Assembly (NCBI RefSeq): GCF_050436995.1
Contig: NC_134767.1
Location: 248,001-312,000, forward strand
Direction: 5' to 3'
Origin: Anticarsia gemmatalis
Taxonomy: Eukaryota > Arthropoda > Insecta > Lepidoptera > Erebidae
Length of the DNA stretch: 64,000 bases
This document shows, piece by piece, positions 61,801 to 64,000 of this stretch. Numbering within the stretch: the first letter of the stretch is position 1; every line of letters begins with the position of its first letter. Made by a program: the position numbers and the translations under genes. The notes below the pieces were generated by a model. It saw only the letters and a list, made by a program, of their open reading frames with translations, was not told where the DNA came from and searched no databases.

Positions 61801-63791
61801 GTGGTTAATCTGGTATTACAGATCGTTATAAATTTTATCGGTCTTAAGCTCCTAAAATTTGTCATCAACTGACGGGACTACGGACTTCAGGATGCCTTAG
61901 CATTTCTCAGGATGCGTTTGGGAGCCTTTATTCTTTACAGTTATCTAACAAACTATATATGTATCCCTATATATGTTTGCAGCATCTTCACCTACACGTG
62001 TGTCATATCACCCGTCGTTGCTAGCTCACAGAACTTTAGAGAAGTCTCGCTCCATGCCCGATGTACAGAATAACTTAAAGAAACGAGAACGACTTATGGT
62101 GTAAGTAACTATTACCTATCTTGATATTCGTTGACTCATTCGAAGCAGAAAATGATGGTTATGTGAGTGAAGGAATACAAACAGTATTTGTATAGACATA
62201 AACAGTTTTCACCTGTTACAAAACATATAATATTAAAAGGACTTGACTTGTCTTTAAGATGTATATTTTTCTTACAGTTTGCGAGACTTCATGCGATCAG
62301 AGTCTGAGCGCAACTTGACAGAGTCTTCCGTGCGTACCACACAGAAACTAGCGCATAGATCACCACACAACAAGTCACTTGCACATAGCTTCAGGTAATA
62401 CTTTCTATCATCATCATTATCTCACAGCCTTTCAAGATCGAATGCCGGTCAAAGACCTTTACCAAGATGCGCTATTTGTGTTTTGAGCGTAATTTTATAT
62501 CTAATATATAAAATTCTCGCGTCACAGTTTTCGTTGCCATACTCCTCCAAAACAGCTTGACCGATTCTCATTAAATTTTGTGAGCATATTGAGTACACTA
62601 TTTTTTTTTAATTTATATTATGGCAAAGCAACGATTGCCGGGTCAGCTAGTATTTTATATCATTGGACAACTCACACACGGTCATTTGATTCCCAACTAA
62701 GCAGAGCACTATGGTAACCAAATAACTGATAAACATACTTATATGTATACTTCTAAATACGTTGTTATATGATAAATTGACAACCTCAGCTCAGAACAAA
62801 TACTCGTGCTCATTACATAAAGATTTGTCCTGGGTGGGATTCGAACCCTATGTCTGTCAATCTGCCGTACGTTTGTCAATACTAAAAATGGCTAAATTGC
62901 TGTTATCGTATAATACGAATAGAAAATCTCTATAACATGCGTGCTAACTTGAGTATCTAACCATGTTTTTCGCGAAGTTACGTGCACCATGGCAGTATTA
63001 TATAAACAGATACAAACATATATTTTAATTTGTACCGATATTATTTCAGGTACATGCGTACAAAACCTACAATAATTGCATTCAAGACACCAAGCTTTGA
63101 AGAACGGAGAAGAAGTAACGACAGCATACTCACTCTTGGTAAGTGTCAGATAGAATAATTAGAACATCGCATTGAAATACTGCATGTCTGAGATTACTTT
63201 GAATAGTAGAGAGAATGTAAAACGTTTTAGACTTTGAATGTTACCCTGCTTTTATTTACAAAGGTTCCTAGTTCCTAGCAGTGGGACTTTAATAATTTTA
63301 ATGTAATTTTAAGACTAGTTACTGGTATCTGGAGGTAGTGCCTAGATGTTTTGCCTAGGATTCGAGCTAGTTTTTAAACTGAACAAATGGGTTTTTTATA
63401 AATAAATAATCATAAATAAATAATGATGATGACGATTTATGATTATGATTTAAATTGAATCACTACTAAACTTATATCTACTAGTTAAATAGTTGTGGTA
63501 GAGGTTTTTATAGGTACTTATTTTTATTAGCCGACAAAATAAGGAAGTTCACAATTTGTCGCGAAATTTTCAGCACCTAAAGTTACAATCAGTTACTATA
63601 AAAGCTTTGCCTTTTGAGCGATGCCCACAAAAAATAATCATGATATTGTTTCAGCTCGCCGCCGTCTCTCCAAGACTCTGTCACCGGACCGTGACGTGGA
63701 ATCGCAGCCGGAGACTGTGACGTACGAGAACGATGGATCTGTCGCTACTGATGACTTCGAAGTCAACTACCCTATTGGGAGACCTTTGGAG
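10520..63791 (+). CDS. NOX5: NADPH oxidase 5-like, calcium-regulated (18 exons, 3' end beyond window)
   Basis: Membrane flavocytochrome expected to pass electrons from NADPH through FAD and two hemes to oxygen, making superoxide when calcium binds its EF-hands. Coding exons: 10520-10870, 52819-52913, 53164-53275, 53706-53803, 54293-54413, 54794-54944, 55586-55796, 56308-56534, 57113-57301, 57764-57957, 58574-58710, 59724-59908, 60597-60717, 61287-61444, 61983-62100, 62278-62394, 63050-63138, 63655-63791. All junctions are GT-AG and phases agree throughout, giving 937 codons without a stop. Seen: canonical EF loops at residues 128-139, 196-207, 271-282 and 307-318; heme histidines 496, 510, 589 and 602 with the 14 and 13 residue spacing of NOX2; FAD motif HPFTISSAPE at 679-688. 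The NADPH-binding lobe is missing only because the window ends. The EF-hands rule out NOX2-like enzymes; DUOX would have a peroxidase domain. The family call is firm, exact exon edges slightly less so. Confidence 0.93.
10616..10717 (+). repeat. 12-bp G-rich minisatellite inside NOX5 exon 1
   Basis: Eight to nine tandem copies of a 12-bp unit (TTAGGGGGCGGT) coding for Leu-Gly-Gly-Gly. One unit reads GGTAGT (Gly-Ser) and another GGTGGT. The period is a multiple of three, so length changes keep frame. Repeated runs of five G on the coding strand could form G-quadruplexes in DNA or RNA. Confidence 0.9.
12879..13082 (+). mobile_element. Helitron-like element, family 3
   Basis: Starts TCCATACTTAATATTATAAA and ends GTAAAAGCTAG between A and T. 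The interior GATACCCGAGAAAGGACATA block is typical of lepidopteran short Helitrons. 204 bp, non-coding. Confidence 0.7.
14920..15177 (-). mobile_element. Helitron family 1, full length
   Basis: 258 bp, same length as the 6575 copy, CTAG end at 14920 and TC start at 15177, A/T flanks intact. Confidence 0.8.
15760..15781. repeat. Short perfect palindrome
   Basis: GATTCACGAC, 2-nt spacer, GTCGTGAATC, followed by a partial repeat ATCGACTCACG. Could be a dimeric binding site; function unknown. Confidence 0.5.
16703..16896 (-). mobile_element. tRNA-derived SINE, type 1
   Basis: The minus strand opens with a tRNA-like head (TGCCTCCGTGGCGCAGTGGT, A box) and a GGTTCGATTCCC B box. The body has ACAATTATTTGTGCGATCCA and a GTCCGTTGTGTG tail. 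The head is tRNA-like but lacks the tRNA 3' half, so it is not a tRNA gene. Confidence 0.75.
18025..18130 (+). repeat. LINE 3' end with GATGAT tail
   Basis: AACGATGGGGGAGGCCTATG, TTCAGCAGTGGGCGTC and a final ATGATGATGAT tract, a classic LINE 3' terminus of Lepidoptera. Confidence 0.6.
18191..18399 (-). mobile_element. Helitron family 1, internally deleted
   Basis: Both termini present (CTAG reads CTAT) but the central ATCGAGGAAGG block is lost between the GATGATATATAGCC and AGTTCCTGAGATTAGC parts. Confidence 0.72.
18802..18854. repeat. Perfect inverted repeat (24-bp arms, 5-nt loop)
   Basis: Arms TTCCACGTTTAATAGTCAAT(AAGT) and exact complement, loop GAAAT. No terminal duplications of transposon type are seen at its edges. 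Confidence 0.9.
19235..19485 (+). repeat. SINE/LINE fragment mixture
   Basis: A CAAGCCGCCCGAAAGGCTCA start of the LINE-fragment type is joined to the 3' block of SINE type 3 (GCACTTGGCCAGCGCAGTAG to CAGTGGGACAGTAATGGGTA). Frames across it on both strands are incidental. Confidence 0.55.
19600..20080 (+). repeat. Degenerate GTGAGTGC-rich minisatellite
   Basis: About 480 bp built from GTGAGTGC, TAGTGTTAGCGAGTGC, CTAGCGATT and TTAGTGCAAGTGAGTGC words in shifting order, with an irregular 8-16 bp sub-period and higher-order units of about 40-60 bp. Long stop-free frames here (Ser-Thr-His-Met-His-Ser-Leu) come from the repeat itself. Confidence 0.8.
22690..22965 (-). mobile_element. tRNA-derived SINE, type 2
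   Basis: On the minus strand a head CACGTTTGGCGCAGTGGTTT is followed by B box GGGTTCGAATCCCA, then TTTGTGTGATGAGCACGAGT and a tail ending TCAAATGACCGTGTGTGAAT with TTTA repeats. Confidence 0.78.
23519..23712 (+). mobile_element. Helitron family 1, 3' truncated
   Basis: Starts TCTATACTAATATTATAAAG and keeps the cores up to AAAACGGGGAAAATT; the hairpin and CTAG end are missing. Confidence 0.75.
24222..24300 (+). mobile_element. SINE type 3, 3' fragment
   Basis: Only AGCCAGCGTGGTGGCC through GCAGTGGGACAGTTATGGGT remains. Confidence 0.6.
26119..26360 (+). pseudogene. Truncated Harbinger transposase, 5' end (copy in nested element)
   Basis: Starts MSDNYSAARKKVIQLLLEDE. After an acidic stretch it shows DSIFTSREEEGCFQILIKQH and FRKYCRLNHKQF, aligning with the N-terminus of the intact transposase at 27547 (DLYSTRGEEGSFSLLVKKH, FRKYFRLNKTQF). 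All catalytic residues are gone: the frame then runs into the reversed start of the MADF gene and GC-rich terminal sequence. Confidence 0.8.
26350..26409 (-). pseudogene. Truncated MADF accessory gene, 5' end (nested element)
   Basis: Minus strand reads MAAFSPNEDEKLIELV from the ATG at 26409, then crosses the deletion breakpoint. This matches the start of the intact MADF protein (MSFSDEDCETLIELI). Confidence 0.7.
26740..27376. mobile_element. Second deleted Harbinger body forming the right half of the outer element
   Basis: Near-identical to the 680-bp nested element from the GCGACCATGGTCGCCTG motif onwards, offset about 756 bp. It has the transposase start at 26875 and the converging MADF start near 27165. 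It lacks its own left terminal repeat, which is replaced by the inverted right-arm copy, and its right repeat is cut at GAA by the complete Harbinger pair. Confidence 0.75.
26875..27116 (+). pseudogene. Truncated Harbinger transposase, 5' end (right half of outer element)
   Basis: Same remnant as at 26119, beginning MSDNYSAARKKVIQQLLEDE with a few base changes. Only the acidic N-terminus and the FRKYCRLNHKQF helix remain; no DDE residues. Confidence 0.8.
27547..29672 (+). CDS. Harbinger DDE transposase, copy 1 (exons 27547-27875 and 28748-29672)
   Basis: Nuclease that cuts and joins element ends. Exon 1 ends CTTTAAG before GTAAGT; the acceptor is TTCCCAG at 28747. Joining gives LSLTLRFMATGETYASLSFE, the conserved helix-turn-helix passage of Harbinger transposases. 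Length is 417 aa from the first ATG (408 aa from the ATG at 27574). DDE_4-type catalytic residues: D181 (GAIDGKHV), D271 (LVGDEAF) and E310 (VSENAFG), with D222 (AVDVGSYG) between them. The N-terminus is acidic. The 872-bp intron carries the main MADF exon on the other strand. Confidence 0.92.
27871..29904 (-). CDS. MADF/BESS-like accessory protein of Harbinger, copy 1 (exons 29904-29757 and 28712-27871)
   Basis: Partner protein of Harbinger transposases (Myb/SANT/MADF class), thought to bind element ends and bring the transposase into the nucleus. Exon 1 (MSFSDEDCETLIELIRQHPP) ends at a GTGAGT donor; the acceptor is ATTACAG, giving NKT-DSECRKKWKLIRDSYNRY. The product is 329 aa: MADF domain about residues 8-85 with its Trp/aromatic pattern (IWKSIA, KKWKLI, WQFYERL), an acidic Ser/Thr linker, a basic KNTKRKRQK stretch (possible nuclear signal), and a BESS-like helix near 214-250. 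Its stop codon overlaps the last bases of transposase exon 1 on the other strand. Confidence 0.9.
30296..32421 (+). CDS. Harbinger DDE transposase, copy 2 (exons 30296-30624 and 31497-32421)
   Basis: Identical to the copy 1 product: 417 aa, donor GTAAGT at 30625, acceptor at 31496, and the same D181, D271 and E310 catalytic set. Both copies keep complete splice sites and frames. Confidence 0.92.
30620..32653 (-). CDS. MADF/BESS-like accessory protein, copy 2 (exons 32653-32506 and 31461-30620)
   Basis: Same 329-aa spliced protein as in copy 1, with the MADF domain split by the intron that holds transposase exon 2. No differences seen. Confidence 0.9.
32945..33075. repeat. Fragment related to the 8218 repeat
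   Basis: CGGCGGTCCTGTATGTCAAG and TTTGCCTACCCCTATGGGAA are shared with 8218-8463. It starts about 60 bp after the right end of the outer Harbinger. Confidence 0.5.
33587..33882 (+). mobile_element. tRNA-derived SINE, type 3
   Basis: Head GATAGCCGAGTGGTATAAGT (Ser/Leu-like A box), B box CAGGTTCGAACCCC, body AATAATTATCACTTGTTCCA, and end GAGACCCTTGCCTTACAGTG with GGGACATTAA. No acceptor stem closes, so not a tRNA gene. Confidence 0.75.
34193..34472. repeat. Insect interspersed repeat with GGAACCCTAA end
   Basis: Begins AAGTGCGGGTCGGACTCGTG, contains GACAGACAGAAAGACGGATG and ends ATACGGAACCCTAA. A repeat with these words is widespread in insect genomes; I do not assign a class. Confidence 0.55.
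34920..35167 (-). mobile_element. Helitron family 1, near full length
   Basis: CTAG end at 34920, TC start at 35167, diverged interior and a shortened GTTTG tract. Confidence 0.78.
35446..35525 (+). repeat. LINE/SINE 3' fragment with GATGAT tail
   Basis: ACTGGTATTCAGCTGCATCT to GGTGATGATGATG. Partial matches lie at 57608-57670 (plus) and, reversed, near 22440-22510 and 47345-47405. Confidence 0.5.
35705..35792 (+). mobile_element. SINE head fragment (tRNA-like)
   Basis: CTGCCTCTGTGGCGCAGTCG A box and a diverged GTTTAAGTCCC B box, without the body of type 1. Confidence 0.55.
35994..36101. mobile_element. Short MITE candidate
   Basis: 108 bp with inverted ends GTTTCTGAG and CTCAGAAAC, then inner inverted words TAGCGGTGGTT and AACCACCGCTA. 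The core holds AAAAAAGCGCTATCG. Confidence 0.6.
37300..37385 (+). mobile_element. SINE type 1 fragment (body and tail)
   Basis: Starts TGTGCGATCCACAAATAATT and ends GTTTGTAAAAGTCCCC; head missing. Confidence 0.6.
37722..37975 (+). repeat. Dispersed repeat, LINE 3'-like fragment (family R)
   Basis: Runs from TTATCGTATGGTTAGTGGTC through CAACCGGGACCGACTTTTTA and GTGCGGTCACC to AACCCACAGATCATTTACCG. The same string recurs at 40000, 53885 and 55290. The type of element is not certain. Confidence 0.55.
38498..38697 (+). mobile_element. SINE type 3, 5' truncated
   Basis: Starts inside the body (AATAATTATCACTTGCTCTA) and ends CAGTGGGACAGTAATGGGTT. Confidence 0.68.
39259..39435 (+). mobile_element. 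Helitron family 1, 3' truncated
   Basis: TC start and conserved core present; homology stops after GAGTAGCAGTAAAAA. Confidence 0.75.
40000..40220 (+). repeat. Family R fragment
   Basis: Starts GGTAGTTAGTGGTCAACCTA and includes CATCTATGAAATGACCGTGC; the middle has diverged. Confidence 0.5.
41057..42201. mobile_element. Non-autonomous hAT-like element
   Basis: Ends CAGTGGCGAAGG and CCTTCGCCACTG are inverse repeats, with the CAGNGGCG start typical of hAT elements. They are flanked by a perfect 8-bp duplication, CTGTACAC (41049-41056 and 42202-42209), the hAT target length. The 1145-bp interior includes a GC-rich stretch (41338-41520) with a 43-codon ORF and no transposase. Confidence 0.87.
42380..42590 (+). 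repeat. Imperfect 35-50 bp tandem repeat
   Basis: The motif GTCGCTAAAACRTG (variants GACGCTAAAACG, GTCGCCGAAAACAC, GCCGCTAAAACG) recurs every 35-50 bp, separated by CTGCCGCCGC/CTACCGCCAC words. Confidence 0.5.
47256..47335 (+). mobile_element. SINE head fragment (tRNA-like)
   Basis: GACTGCCTCTGTGGTAAGGT followed by a TTTTCGATTCCCGAATCGGG B-box-like end. Confidence 0.5.
47661..47825 (-). mobile_element. SINE type 1, degenerate
   Basis: Minus-strand relic: AACATACAAACAACAAACAC tail side, AGAACCCACGG in place of the B box, and a decayed head. Confidence 0.5.
48185..48446 (+). mobile_element. tRNA-derived SINE, type 2
   Basis: Plus-strand copy with head CTGCACGTTTGGCGCAGTAG, B box GGGATCGAATCCAG and tail TTTGGTTACCATAGTACAAG through to AAATGACCG. 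Confidence 0.78.
48643..48893 (+). mobile_element. Helitron family 1, near full length
   Basis: TC start, GTTTG repeat, core, hairpin and CAGCTAG end before T all present; 251 bp. Confidence 0.8.
49286..49478 (+). mobile_element. tRNA-derived SINE, type 1
   Basis: Head TGCCTTCGTGGCGCAGTGGT, diverged B box, body with ATACACAAATAATTATTTCG and tail GTTTGTAAAAGTCCCCGCGA. Confidence 0.72.
50380..50690 (+). repeat. LINE 3'-like fragment
   Basis: TGTTCCACTGCTGGGCAAAG followed by a long non-coding stretch with CGTTTGGGTTTCCCGCG. This 'ccactgctgggcaaaggcc' word is a common lepidopteran LINE-end motif; a short piece of it also occurs near 12300. Confidence 0.5.
52819..52913 (+). CDS. NOX5: NOX5 coding exon 2 (EF-hand 1)
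   Basis: Acceptor TTTGCAG before GAC, donor GTAAGT after CAC. Reads DLLERIFRLFDVDGTDHLVQDDW, an EF-hand with calcium loop D128-D139 (acidic residues at positions 1, 3, 6 and 12). Ends in phase 2 within a Thr codon completed by exon 3. Confidence 0.9.
53164..53275 (+). CDS. NOX5: NOX5 coding exon 3 (degenerate EF-hand)
   Basis: Acceptor TTTTCAG. Encodes the end of EF-hand 1 and a degenerate EF-like unit (VAYVLCGNGVITLDTFQLIL) with too few acidic residues to bind calcium. Two in-frame donors are possible: GTACGT at 53276 (chosen, gives NKV then V) or GTCGTA at 53273 (one residue shorter). Confidence 0.85.
53706..53803 (+). CDS. NOX5: NOX5 coding exon 4 (EF-hand)
   Basis: Acceptor AACAG, donor GTATAC. 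Encodes VTNKLFRVVDTDGDGYATAD then EIMEFL. The loop 196-207 (D-T-D-G-D-G-Y-A-T-A-D-E) is a textbook calcium-binding EF loop. Ends in phase 2 in an Arg codon. Confidence 0.92.
53885..54075 (+). repeat. Family R fragment in NOX5 intron 4
   Basis: Contains GTTCTTCAAGCCGTAGGCCT, ACAACCGGGATTGAGTTCTC and TGCGTTCACCCAC, colinear with the 37722 copy. Confidence 0.52.
54293..54413 (+). CDS. NOX5: NOX5 coding exon 5 (EF-like spacer)
   Basis: Acceptor TTTGCAG, donor GTAAGT. Residues 219-259 are charged and helical (LEKLFRETVGDEKEITREQF), a degenerate EF half without a full ligand set. It joins the canonical hand of exon 4 to that of exon 6. Confidence 0.9.
54794..54944 (+). CDS. NOX5: NOX5 coding exon 6 (EF-hands)
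   Basis: Acceptor TTTCAG, donor GTACGT. Contains loop 271-282 (D-A-D-D-S-G-A-I-S-L-Q-E) followed by FIEAV, then the start of the next loop (VYDLDG) split by the intron in phase 1 at Gly310. The order of hands matches NOX5-type regulatory domains. Confidence 0.93.
55285..55545 (+). repeat. Family R fragment in NOX5 intron 6
   Basis: Near-full copy (CTTGTCGTATGGTTAGTGGT to CGATGAGCGCAACTGGC), ending about 40 bp before exon 7. Confidence 0.55.
55586..55796 (+). CDS. NOX5: NOX5 coding exon 7 (EF-hand and linker)
   Basis: Acceptor CTTCCAG, donor GTAACG. Completes loop 307-318 (D-L-D-G-D-G-L-I-Q-H-R-E), the second half of the EF pair. A final degenerate EF-like unit follows near residues 349-362 (DADTEQRGAITYEA, spacing not canonical), then the linker to the membrane domain. 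Confidence 0.93.
56308..56534 (+). CDS. NOX5: NOX5 coding exon 8 (first membrane segment)
   Basis: Acceptor TTTTCAG, donor GTGAGT. After a Pro-rich linker comes a first transmembrane helix (YVFLTYLGLFFLVNIGLFVT) and the start of the next (FVIFARACG). The RNNYVF-type entry into helix 1 is usual for the family. Ends in phase 1. Confidence 0.93.
56765..56900 (-). mobile_element. SINE type 2 fragment in NOX5 intron 8
   Basis: Contains the tail block GTACTATGGTAACCAAATTA and TATACTTCTAAATACATAAT; the tRNA-like head is absent. Confidence 0.6.
57113..57301 (+). CDS. NOX5: NOX5 coding exon 9 (heme-binding helices)
   Basis: Acceptor TTCCAG, donor GTAAGT. Carries the family signatures LPLDHHIYLHK and SLVHTIMHLCNF. 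H496 and H510 correspond by position to NOX2 His101 and His115, one ligand to each heme. The Arg-Asn-Cys-Leu-Thr segment (residues 472-476) is also conserved in the family. Confidence 0.96.
57764..57957 (+). CDS. NOX5: NOX5 coding exon 10 (extracellular loop and helix)
   Basis: Acceptor TTACAG, donor GTAAAT. Encodes a loop with a possible N-glycosylation site (NYT) and a membrane helix with the G-x-x-NPTGVAL entry. It ends RRGGCFE, just before the second heme-ligand helix; phase 0. Confidence 0.93.
58289..58478 (+). mobile_element. tRNA-derived SINE, type 1, in NOX5 intron 10
   Basis: Head TTTCCTCCATGGCGCAGTGG, B box GGGTTCGATTACC, body and AAAGTCCCCGCGACACAAGA tail, ending about 95 bp before exon 11. 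Confidence 0.75.
58574..58710 (+). CDS. NOX5: NOX5 coding exon 11 (second heme-ligand pair)
   Basis: Acceptor TTTTCAG, donor GTAATC. Reads IFYWTHLLYVPFWLLLLFHG followed by PNFWKWFVVPG. H589 and H602 (13 apart) match NOX2 His209 and His222. The helix ends in the basic ERIMR segment leading to the FAD domain. Confidence 0.95.
59055..59546. mobile_element. Inverted-repeat MITE (family A), copy 2, in NOX5 intron 11
   Basis: About 492 bp, in reverse orientation to the 2872 copy and highly similar along its whole length, including both GC-rich hairpins. It lies between exons 11 and 12 of NOX5, well away from the splice sites. Confidence 0.88.
59724..59908 (+). CDS. NOX5: NOX5 coding exon 12 (FAD-binding)
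   Basis: Acceptor TTGCAG, donor GTATGT. The beta-barrel of the ferredoxin-reductase fold (FHAGDYVFVNVP) is followed by the FAD-binding motif HPFTISSAPE (residues 679-688). Ends in phase 1; the split codon becomes Asp with exon 13. Confidence 0.95.
60320..60525 (-). mobile_element. tRNA-derived SINE, type 1, in NOX5 intron 12
   Basis: Minus-strand copy with intact A box (GGCGCAGTGGTTTAGGTC), B box (GGGTTCGATTCCC) and full tail. It ends about 70 bp upstream of exon 13. Confidence 0.77.
60597..60717 (+). CDS. NOX5: NOX5 coding exon 13 (FAD domain continues)
   Basis: Acceptor TTCCAG, donor GTGAGT. The sequence LWLHIRGVGEWTNRL is the conserved strand-helix after the FAD motif. It runs into YTYFEREQARLH, where the non-conserved insert begins. 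Confidence 0.92.
60728..60840 (-). mobile_element. SINE type 2 fragment in NOX5 intron 13
   Basis: Begins GGTCATTTGATTCCAACCAA directly after exon 13's donor and keeps TAGTAACCAAACTGATA; head missing. Confidence 0.6.
61287..61444 (+). CDS. NOX5: NOX5 coding exon 14 (insert, basic and Ser-rich)
   Basis: Acceptor TTTCAG, donor GTTAGT. Residues 731-784 hold a Lys/Arg/Ser-rich run (LSKKSRKNSSSSNKKRS) that looks disordered and offers possible kinase sites. No family domain is visible. The exon is included because phase and reading frame fit exons 13 and 15. Confidence 0.82.
61478..61778 (+). mobile_element. tRNA-derived SINE, type 3, in NOX5 intron 14
   Basis: Full copy from CCTTAGCCGAGTGGTATAAG to CCAGCAATGGGACATTAATG, very like the 33587 copy. 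Confidence 0.77.
61983..62100 (+). CDS. NOX5: NOX5 coding exon 15 (insert)
   Basis: Acceptor TTTGCAG, donor GTAAGT. Encodes LAHRTLEKSRSMPDVQNNLK; SRSMPD is a typical basic-directed phosphorylation or 14-3-3-like motif (inference). Phases match both neighbours. Confidence 0.82.
62278..62394 (+). CDS. NOX5: NOX5 coding exon 16 (insert)
   Basis: Acceptor CTTACAG, donor GTAATA. Encodes LRDFMRSESERNLTESSVRT and a His/Ser/Lys-rich end. Low-complexity and probably flexible; no domain recognised. Confidence 0.82.
62500..62650 (+). mobile_element. Helitron-like element in NOX5 intron 16
   Basis: 151 bp from TCTAATATATAAAATTCTCG to GCCGGGTCAGCTAG, flanked A/T. A GGCAAAGCAACGATTGCC hairpin precedes the CTAG end. 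Confidence 0.72.
62662..62855 (-). mobile_element. SINE type 2, 5' truncated, in NOX5 intron 16
   Basis: Tail CACACACGGTCATTTGATTC and body up to a GGGTGGGATTCGAACC B box, then lost. It sits next to the short Helitron at 62500. Confidence 0.68.
63050..63138 (+). CDS. NOX5: NOX5 coding exon 17
   Basis: Acceptor TTTCAG, donor GTAAGT. The sequence RYMRTKPTIIAFKTPSFEER is followed by RRSNDSILTLG. RYMRTKPTIIAFKTPSFEE looks more ordered than its surroundings and may be a conserved helix or strand in the insert. Confidence 0.85.
63655..63791 (+). CDS. NOX5: NOX5 coding exon 18 (last in window)
   Basis: Acceptor TTTCAG, donor GTATAG. Encodes ARRRLSKTLSPDRDVESQPE and an acidic stretch ending NYPIGRPLE, phase 0. 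A sequence of this kind leads back into the conserved part of the FAD/NADPH domain in NOX proteins; the continuation is outside the window. Confidence 0.85.
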
Positions 63792-64000
63792 GTATAGTAT
63801 CATTTTCAGTTGAAACTATAAAACCTTATGTATTTTTTAGCTTTATAAATCTCTACAAATAACATAATTAAGCGAGAAGAGTAGCATGTTAAGAGCTTAA
63901 TAGATTTGGGTGTTGATAAATAGTTTGTTACATTGGTTAAAACATAAAAGGTTTTTGAATTTTTATCTCGATCATGGAAAAATCACGTACAACGACTACT

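Overview
The window is eukaryotic and almost certainly from a moth or butterfly. It has an AT-rich background, GT-AG introns, many short non-autonomous Helitrons of the type common in Lepidoptera (beginning TCTATACTAATATTATAAAG and ending in CAGCTAG), and several tRNA-derived SINE families. No species can be named from the sequence alone.

One host gene is recognisable: a plus-strand calcium-regulated NADPH oxidase of the NOX5 type. Eighteen coding exons can be joined in frame from an ATG at 10520 to 63791 (937 codons). They encode a Gly-Leu repeat N-terminus, a row of EF-hands, the ferric-reductase membrane domain with four heme histidines, the FAD-binding HPFTISSAPE motif, and a long Ser/Lys/Arg-rich insert. 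The NADPH-binding C-terminus lies beyond the window. Exons 2-18 are packed into 52.8-63.8 kb, while intron 1 is about 42 kb and holds most of the transposons.

The striking region is 25.83-32.89 kb, a nest of PIF/Harbinger elements. An outer non-autonomous element (25835-32885, target duplication TAA) has a smaller relative (25952-26631) inserted in its left arm with an AAA duplication. Its right terminal repeat is split by a head-to-tail pair of complete, apparently identical 2746-bp Harbingers (27380-30125 and 30129-32874). The pair is joined by TAA and flanked as a unit by GAA. Each complete copy carries an intact spliced DDE transposase (plus strand) and an intact spliced MADF/BESS-like accessory protein (minus strand). 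The two genes interlock: the main exon of each lies in the intron of the other.

Other mobile DNA with defined ends: a 1.1-kb hAT-like element (41057-42201) with a perfect 8-bp target duplication; an inverted-repeat MITE present twice in opposite orientation (2872-3717 and 59055-59546), the first copy interrupted by a Harbinger-type MITE with a TTA duplication; nine copies of one Helitron family and several of others; SINEs and LINE 3' fragments. A degenerate GTGAGTGC-rich array lies at 19.60-20.08 kb and a perfect 24-bp-arm hairpin at 18802-18854. The first 10 kb and most of intron 1 show no other host coding sequence that I can support.
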